NCBI GenBank assembly: GCA_016838945.1
Contig: JADLKP010000015.1
Coordinates: 1 to 20,138 of the forward strand
DNA from: Methanobrevibacter sp.
GTDB lineage: Archaea > Methanobacteriota > Methanobacteria > Methanobacteriales > Methanobacteriaceae
Reading direction: 5' to 3'
Length of the DNA: 20,138 bases
Positions 1 to 9,100 of this stretch are shown piece by piece. The translations under genes and the position numbers were made by a program. How positions within the stretch are numbered: position 1 is the stretch's first letter; every line of letters begins with the position of its first letter. The notes below the pieces were generated by a model, which was given only the letters and a program-made list of their open reading frames with translations, did not search any database and was not told the origin of the DNA.

Positions 1-141
1 TTTATAAAAATATTAATAATATAAATGCTACTTATGTAGCGGTTTCATATGTTTTTCTTATTTTAATATTATTAAAAAGGCAAAAGTTTTCATTATATTA
101 AAGTTAAACAAAATAAAAATTGTTTTAAAATGAGGAAAATT
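1..141 (+). promoter_or_regulatory. Promoter and upstream region of the giant surface-protein gene
   Basis: No gene is visible here. A TATA-like TTATATTA at 93-100 would place transcription start near 122-126, giving a leader of about 16-20 nt that contains the ribosome site GAGGA (132-136) before the ATG at 142. Two short inverted repeats lie further upstream: GCTAC-TTAT-GTAGC (27-40) and the AT-only TTTTAATA-T-TATTAAAA (61-77). Either could be an operator or the tail of a terminator from a gene to the left. In DNA this AT-rich the second may be chance. The TATA assignment is inference from spacing. Confidence 0.4.
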
Positions 142-3100
142 ATGCGTTTAAAGCGAGATTTATTTTTCACTTTAATACTATTTTTAATAATATTTTCAAT
201 TTCATTTGTAAGTGCAAGTGAATTAACATACGATTCAAACACGGACGAACTTACAACCCTATCTGTTTCAGATGTAAATTCAATTGAAGAAGATTTAAAC
301 GACGTTAAATTGGATTCGGTTGAAGATAATTCAAACGATGAACTAATAGATTCAGTTGATGAAAATTTAGATGAGAGTGAATTGAATTCGATTGATGATA
401 CATCAAGTCCCTCACTGGACCTGGAGGACGAAGAACAAGATATAGACGAAATTGAAAGTAATGATTGTTTAACTTTGAATAACAAAGCGCAATTATTGCG
501 AGCTAGTAATGATGAAGATATATTAGGCGCAGGCCCATATACTCGAGATGGCAATGTCATACGTTTCTATGATGATGGTACTGTAAGCAATATTATGGAT
601 GCTATCAATGAATTGAATGATTTGATTAATTCAGGAACTTTGGCAAATGGTGTAGTCTGCCTTGATGGACATACCTTTAGTGGTAGTGGAAATCTTAATG
701 ACAGAACCATAAGAAACATTTGGGTAATTGGAGGTCATGACCCTTGGGATTATTCAAAATATGCTACATTTAGTGATACAGGAATTGCCATGTGGTTTAG
801 TGGTACTACCATGGATAACTGCAGGTTTTCCAACATTATTTCAGTTGGCCGTCTAGCTTCATGTAGTGTAAATTATGATAGTGGGTCTCAAACTTTTAGG
901 GGGTCAATGAGCAATACCATATTTGAATATTGCCAATCTTATGCACAATTTATTTCATACAATGGTAATAGAGGTAATGCACCTTCACCTATTCAAAATC
1001 AAACTATCCCCCTTGAACCGGGATGGAATGGTCAAACCTATAAAGTAACAAACTGTCAGTTCCTTTACTGTAATCAAACTTTTAATGGTTTTGAAGATGG
1101 GCATGGTCAATTCTGTGCAGCACTTGCAGCAGACTTTGATGGATGTAAATTTATTAACACCACATCAGGTCAACACTCTGGTGCTATCTGTATAGCAGAC
1201 GAGTCTGAATGGGGCCCTGGATATGTCCCATCTTCCATAAAAAATTGTGACTTCATCAATGTCACTTCCAGATGGTTTGCAGTTTATATTCATGGACGTT
1301 ATTCTACATCCCCATACTCCGGCATGTACGGATATGAAGTTGTAGAAAACTGTAACTTTATCAACTGTACCGGAACAGACGAATACAGTGCTGGTCTTGG
1401 TATAAGTCACGATAACGTTTATATTAAAAACTGTAACTTCACTGATAATAAAGGTGGTCAAGGAACCGCCATTATGGTTGGTGGAATCTCAAAAGATAAA
1501 GGATCCATGGGTGATACAGCATTCAATGGTGATAACACTAAAGGTAACAACATAACAATTATTGATTGTACCTTCAAAAACAATATCGCTACAGTGCATG
1601 CTTGTGACTGGCCAGACTCAACATCTAATGGTTGTGGTGGTGCAGTATATATTGTAGGTAATGACACTAAAGTTATAAACTGTAATTTTGACAGTAACCA
1701 TGCAGAAGGTGGAAATGGTGCAGCAATATATGTTGAAGGTCTAAGAACCAACATAACAGGTACCACTTTCACAAATCATGAATCTGAAAACGGTACAGTT
1801 TATATTGAAGGTGACAACACAAATATCCAAGGATGTAGCTTTGAAAACAACAAAGCGGAAAATGGTGCAGGTGTTTTCATAGAAGGTCAAAACACCAATA
1901 TTAGAGGTTCTACATTTGATAGCAACAATGCTACCGATGGTGGAGCAATATATATTGATGGAGACAACAGTCAAATCATCTCCAACACATTTAATAAAAA
2001 CAATGTAACTGACCAAGGTGGAGCCCTTTTTATACAAGGAAGTGGCTCAACTATCAACCAAAATGCCTTCACTTACAACGAAGCGGTACCTGCTAGTGCT
2101 GAAGGAACTACCGGTCTCGGTGGAGCTATATATGTAAAAGGTGACAACACCAACACTAATAGCAACACTTTCACTAACAATAAAGCTCGTAACGGATCTG
2201 CAATCTACACTGACGGAAATAACTTCAACCTTCAACATGACATATTTGGTGAAAATCAAGCATGGAGCTATCTTTTAATTATCACTCCAGAGCCTGAAGA
2301 AAGCCTTTATAATGAAAGTGATGTGAATGTGACTGTTGTTCACGTTGGTGGGGACAATATCATTAATGCAATCCATAACACAGCATCCAATAATCAAATT
2401 CATTTCTTGGATGTGACTTACTGGAACAATTACGGACAAACCATTAATACAGGAAATACTGTTCTTGAACCAGTAAATGGAGCGGAACTTAGTGAAAATG
2501 GAACAAAAGTATATCAGGATGATCGTGAATTTGAACAATTAATTCAACTCATGATTAATCATGAAGATGGTGAAGTAATACTTCCAATGACAGATCTTAT
2601 AACTAATATTTATGGAAATGTCACTGTAACCCTTACAAAACCATTAAGACCTGGAAACTATAGTGTTTATGCAATCCACCCTGAAGATTGGAACTATAAA
2701 GTCATTGAAAATACCAGTGCATTCAGAGTAATTCCATATGTAGACATCTCTACTGATAAAGATTCAGACCATGATGAATATTATGTAGGGGACACTGTAA
2801 TTTGGACAATTACTGTTCACAATGCAGAAAATGGTACCAATGCAACTAATGTAACTGTAACAGACAAATTGCCTTCTGGATTTGCATTTGTCAGCTATGT
2901 TGCAACACAAGGTAGCTATGATAATGAAACAGGTGTTTGGACTATTGGAAACATGACCAATGGTTCAACTGTGCAATTAACCATTAACTCCATTGCGACA
3001 TTTGCAGACACATACAACAACATTGCAAATGCAAGTTCCAATGAAGAAGATTGGAATTTAACAAACAATGAAGACAATAAGACTGTTGAAGTATTGCCTG

Positions 3101-6100
3101 TAGTTAATTTAACTATTGATAAAAGCGTTAACGTTGATACCGTATACGTTGGTGAAAATGTAATATTTACCATTAATGTAACCAACAACGGACCATCCAA
3201 CGCAACAATGGTTAAAGTAGAAGATGTTCTCCCTGAACAATTCGAATATGTAACAAGCAATGACACCTCATTCAGCGGAAATCAAATTATGATTCCTAAA
3301 TTGAATGTAGGGGACTCATATCTATTTACAATTACAGCAAAAACATTAATCAATGGAACCTGGAACAACACAGCAAACGCAACCTGTAAAGAAAACGACA
3401 CCGTCGTCGAAGACAATGCAACAGTAACTGTACTTCCAGTAGTCAATTTAACCATTGACAAATCCGTAGACCTTGGACATGTAAAAGTTGGAGACACAAT
3501 AGTATTCACTATTAATGTAACCAACAACGGACCATCAAATGCTACAAATGTTGTAATAGAAGATGTGGTTCCAGAACAATTCAATGTTACTGGATGTAGT
3601 GATCCTAGATTTGAAAACAACAAAATCACTATTTCCTACTTGAATAAAGGAGAATCAATCCAATTCACAATTACAGCAATTGCATTAATCAATGGAACCT
3701 GGAACAACACAGCAAACGTAACCTGCGAAGAAAACGACACAGTAGTCAATGACACAGTAAATGTTACAGTTGACCCAGTAGTCAACCTAACAATCGACAA
3801 AACTGTAGACATTGATCATGTATTCGTTGGAGACACCGTCGTATTTACAATCAACGTAACCAACAACGGACCATCCAACGCAACCGTCGTAACAATCGAA
3901 GATATCGTACCAGAACAATTCCATGTAACCGGATGCAACGACTCCTCATATGTTGACAATAAAATCATTATTGACCAATTAAATAAAGGAGAATCATATG
4001 CATTCACAATCACAGCGACTGCATTGATTGCAGGTACTTGGAACAACACAGCAAACGTAACCTGTAAAGAAAACGACACCGTCGTCGAATACAACGTAAC
4101 AGTAATCGTAGATCCAGTAGTCAACCTAACCATTAACAAAACCGTTGACAACAATCACGTACAAGTTGGTGAAACTGTTGTATTTACAATCAACGTAACC
4201 AACAACGGACCATCCAACGCAACCGTCGTAACAATCGAAGACATAGTTCCAATACAATTCGGAAACGTAAAATGCAATGACTCCAGATATGTAGGCAATA
4301 AAATCATTATTGACCAATTAAATAAAGGAGAATCCATTGTATTCACAATTAACGCAACCGCATTAATCGCTGGAACTTGGAACAACACAGCAAACGTAAC
4401 CTGTAAAGAAAACGATACCGTCAAAAACGACACAGTCAATGTAACAGTAGATCCTGTTGTCAACTTAACCATTGACAAAACCGTTGATGTGGACCATGTA
4501 CATGTTGGAGACACAGTAGTATTCACTATTAATGTAACCAACAACGGACCATCCAACGCAACCGTCGTAACAATCGAAGATATCGTACCAGAACAATTCA
4601 ACGTAACCGCATGCAACGACACCCAATTTGCTAACAACAAAATAACTGTTGACAAATTAAATGTCGGTGAATCATACGCATTCACAATAACCGCAACCGC
4701 ATTGATAAACGGAACCTGGAACAACACAGCAAACGCAACCTGCGAAAAAAACGACACAGTAGTTAATGATACTGTAACCGTAGTCGTAGACCCAGTTGTC
4801 AACCTAACAATCGACAAAGCTGTAGACATTGATCACGTATTTGTTGGAGACACCGTCGTATTTACAATCAACGTAACCAACAACGGACCATCCAACGCAA
4901 CCGTCGTAACAATCGAAGATATCGTACCAGAACAATTCAACGTAACCGCATGCAACGACACCCAATTTGCTAACAACAAAATAACTGTTGACAAATTAAA
5001 TGTCGGTGAATCATACGCATTCACAATAACCGCAACCGCATTAATAGCTGGTACCTGGAACAACACAGCAAACGTAACTTGCAAAGAAAACGACACAGTA
5101 ATCAACGATACCGTAACCGTAATCGTAGATCCAGTAGTCAACCTAACCATTAACAAAACCGTTGAACCTGGCCGTGTCAAAGTTGGCGAAACTGTAGTGT
5201 TCACTATAAACGTAACCAACAACGGACCATCCAACGCAACAATGGTAGAAATTACCGATATCGTACCAGAACAATTCAATGTAACCGCATGCAATGACTC
5301 TGCATTCATCAACAATAAGATAATTATTGAAAAATTGAATGTAGGCGAATCATATGTAATTACAATAAATGCAACCGCATTAATCGCTGGTACATGGAAC
5401 AACACAGCAAGCGTATTCTGTGCAGAAAATGATACAATAGTCAATGATACAGTAAATGTAACCGTTGACCCAGTAGTCAATTTAACCATTGACAAAGCTG
5501 TAGACAACAATCACGTACAAGTTGGAGATACCATTGTATTTACAATCAACGTAACCAACAACGGACCATCCAACGCAACCGTAGTCGTAATCGAAGATAT
5601 CGTACCAGAACAATTCCAAGTAACAGGATGCAATGATACCTCATTCAACAACAATAAACTCATTATTGAAAAATTGAATGTAGGAGAATCATACGCATTC
5701 ACAATTACTGCAATTGCATTGATCAATGGAACCTGGAACAACACAGCAAACGTAACCTGTGATGAAAACGACACCGTCGTAAACGACACAGTAACTGTAA
5801 TCGTAGATCCAGTAGTAAACCTAAGCATTAACAAAACTGTCGAACCGGGAAGAGTATATGTAGGTGAAACCGTATTGTTCACAATTAACATTACTAATAA
5901 TGGACCTTCCAACGCAACCCAAGTGGAAGTTACTGATATAGTACCAGAACAATTCACAAACGTAATATGCAACGACTCCAGATACAGCAATAATAAGATC
6001 ATTATTGCAAAATTAAATGTAGGAGAATCTTACGTATTCACCCTTAATGCAACCGCATTAATCAATGGAACCTGGGATAACATAGCTAGCGCATTTTGTG

Positions 6101-9100
6101 CAGAAAACGATACAGTGGTCGAAGATGATGCAATTGTCATTGTCGACCCAGTAGTCAACTTAACAGTAAATAAAACTGTTGAACCTGGTAAAGTTTATGT
6201 TGGTGAAACAGTAGTGTTCACAATAAACGTTACCAACAACGGACCATCCAACGCAACAATGGTAGAAATAACAGATGTCGTTCCTGAACAATTCGGAAAT
6301 GTAGTATGCAACGATACCAGATTTGAAAACAACAAGATCATTATTGAAAGATTAGATGTTAACGAATCCATCGTATTCACACTTACCGCAACCGCATTGA
6401 CCAATGGAACTTGGAACAACACAGCAAGTGCATTCTGTGAAGAAAACGAAACAATCGTGAACGACACAATAAATGTAACTGTTGATCCTATAGTTGATGT
6501 ATCAACTGAAAAGACTTCTGATAAAGATGTATACTTCATTGATGACATTGCAGTTTGGACAATTACAGTCCATAATGCCAACAATGCATCAAACGCTACC
6601 AATGTTAAATTAATTGAGTCCTTACCATCCGAGTTTGAATATATTGGATATTTAACTCTCAATGGTACCTATGATAATGAGACTAAGATTTGGGACATTG
6701 GATTTATGGCTAATGGCACTGACGCTGAATTATATATATTTGCACGTGCTATAAAAGTCAAAGATAATGTTACTAACATAGTGTCTGTAACATGTACTGA
6801 AAAAGATTGGAATTTATCTAACAATATTGCAAATAAAACTGTAGATATCATTCCACTCCCCGATCCAGAGAAAAACGTTTCAAATAGTACTCCTTATTAT
6901 CATGATGAAGTGTTATATTACTTGACCATAAGCAATACAGGTAATGTAACTTATGAAAATATGTTGAAAGTAATCGATAGTTTGCCTGAAGGATTAGAGT
7001 TCATTAGAACTGTGAGCATTGAAAATGCTGAGCAAGTGGGAGACGAATCAATTGAAGGTCAAACCATAACTTGGACCATTACTAACATTCCTGCTTTCAC
7101 AAAAGCAGTGATTACAGTATTGGTTAAAGTAAATGCTCTCGGAAACTTAACCAATAACTTAACTGTTATCGGACCAAATGGAACTAATCAAACAGTAAAT
7201 GCAACTATCGACCCAGTGCCAATAGTTGATTTGTCCACTAATAAAACTTCTGATAAGGAAGAGTACTTTGTTGATGACATTGTAATATGGAGCATAACTG
7301 TTCATAATGCAGATAATGGAACAAATGCTACCGATGTCATTTTAAAAGACGAAATCCCTAGCCAGTTTGAATTTATTAACTATACTGCAACTAAAGGTAC
7401 TTATGACAAAGAAACAGGAATTTGGAACATTAGCTTTATGGAAAATGGAACCGATGCAACATTAACAATTTGGACAATTGCAAAAGTTGATGCAAGCCAA
7501 GTTACCAACACTGCAAACGTTACTTGCAGAGAAACTGATTGGAACTTAAGCAACAATGTTGACAATGAAACCGTTGAAATCATTCCACTCCCAGACCCAG
7601 TAAAAACCGTATCCAACAGCACTCCATATTATCATGATATTGTTGAGTACAACTTGACAATCATCAATGATGGAGATATAGACTACACAAACAACTTAAC
7701 TGTTGTTGACAGCTTGCCTGAAGGATTAGTATTTATTGAAACAGTTGGAATTGTTAACGGTAAATTTGTCGGCGATGAAGTGATTGGCACAAATAATGTG
7801 ACATGGGTAATAACAAACATTTCCGCAAAAACTAATGCAACAATAATAGTTAAGGTTAAAGTGGAAGCACTTGGAGACTTAACTAACAACTTAACAATTA
7901 TTGGACCTAACGGTACTAATAAAACTGTAAATGAAACTGTCACCCCTGTCCCTATTGTTGATTTGTCTACTGATAAAACTTCTGATAGAGATGAGTATTT
8001 CGTTGATGACATTGCTGTATGGACCATTACTGTCCACAACGCAGATAATGGAACAAATGCAACTAATGTCGCTTTAGAAGATCACATCCCTACCCAGTTT
8101 GTATTTATTAATTATACAGCAACAAATGGTACTTATGACCATAATACAGGAATTTGGACCATTGGATCTATGGGTAATGGAACCGATGCAACATTAACAA
8201 TTTGGACTCGTGCAGTAACTCCTATTGATGAGGTAACAAATTATGCTAATGTAAGCTGTTATGAAGATGAATGGGACTTAAGCAATAATGACGATGAAAA
8301 AACAGTAAGCATCATCAAACTCCCTGAACCTCAAAAAACAGTTAGCAACACAACACCTTACAATAGGGATAACGTTACATACAATTTAACAATTACAAAC
8401 GTTGGAAACATTACTTACACTAATGTTTTAACTGTTATTGACAGTTTACCTGAAGGTTTAAAATTCATAGAAACTGTTGGCATAGATGGTGCTGATTTAA
8501 TTGAAGAAATTGCAGATGGCCAAAAAATCACTTGGACCATTACCAATATCTCTGCTGAATCAAGTGCTGTCATTACAGTTAAAGTACTTGTAATGGACAT
8601 TGGAAACCAAACCAATAACCTTACAATCGTTGGACCAAACGGAACCAACTCTACTGTAAACTGTACTATTGACCCAGTTCCTATCGCAGATTTAGCAGTA
8701 ATCAAAATCAATGATTACTCTACAAAAGTATGTTATAATGGAAATAATGTAACATGGACTATTAGTGTCATTAATAATGGACCTAATGATGCTATTAATT
8801 CAATAGCTAGTGATATCTTACCAGCTGGTTTAATCTATGTTTCAGATGATTCCAATGGAGCATATGATCCTATAACCGGTATTTGGACCATTGGTAATCT
8901 TAGTGTTGGAAGTTCAGCTACCTTAACCATTATAACTACCGTAGCAACTTCAAATGAAACAATTACAAATTATGTAAATGTTACATCTGATACCTATGAC
9001 CCTGATAAAAGTAATAATGAAGACAATAGCTCTATAGTCGTCGAACCGGAAGCTGACTTAGGAATTATTAAATTAGTTTCTAATGAAACTGTCCATAAAG

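Noticed and set aside
1660..6489. CRISPR array or IS-type repeats suggested by the dense direct repeats
   Set aside because: The repeats are in frame, 75 or 339 bp long without spacers, and encode protein repeat units. No transposase or terminal inverted repeats are seen anywhere in the window.
3282..6662. Series of long antisense open frames (98-225 codons) opposite the DUF11 array
   Set aside because: They recur with the 339-bp period and share the same Ser/Thr/Val-rich pattern, so they are a by-product of repetitive codon use on the coding strand. They have no ribosome sites or protein features of their own.
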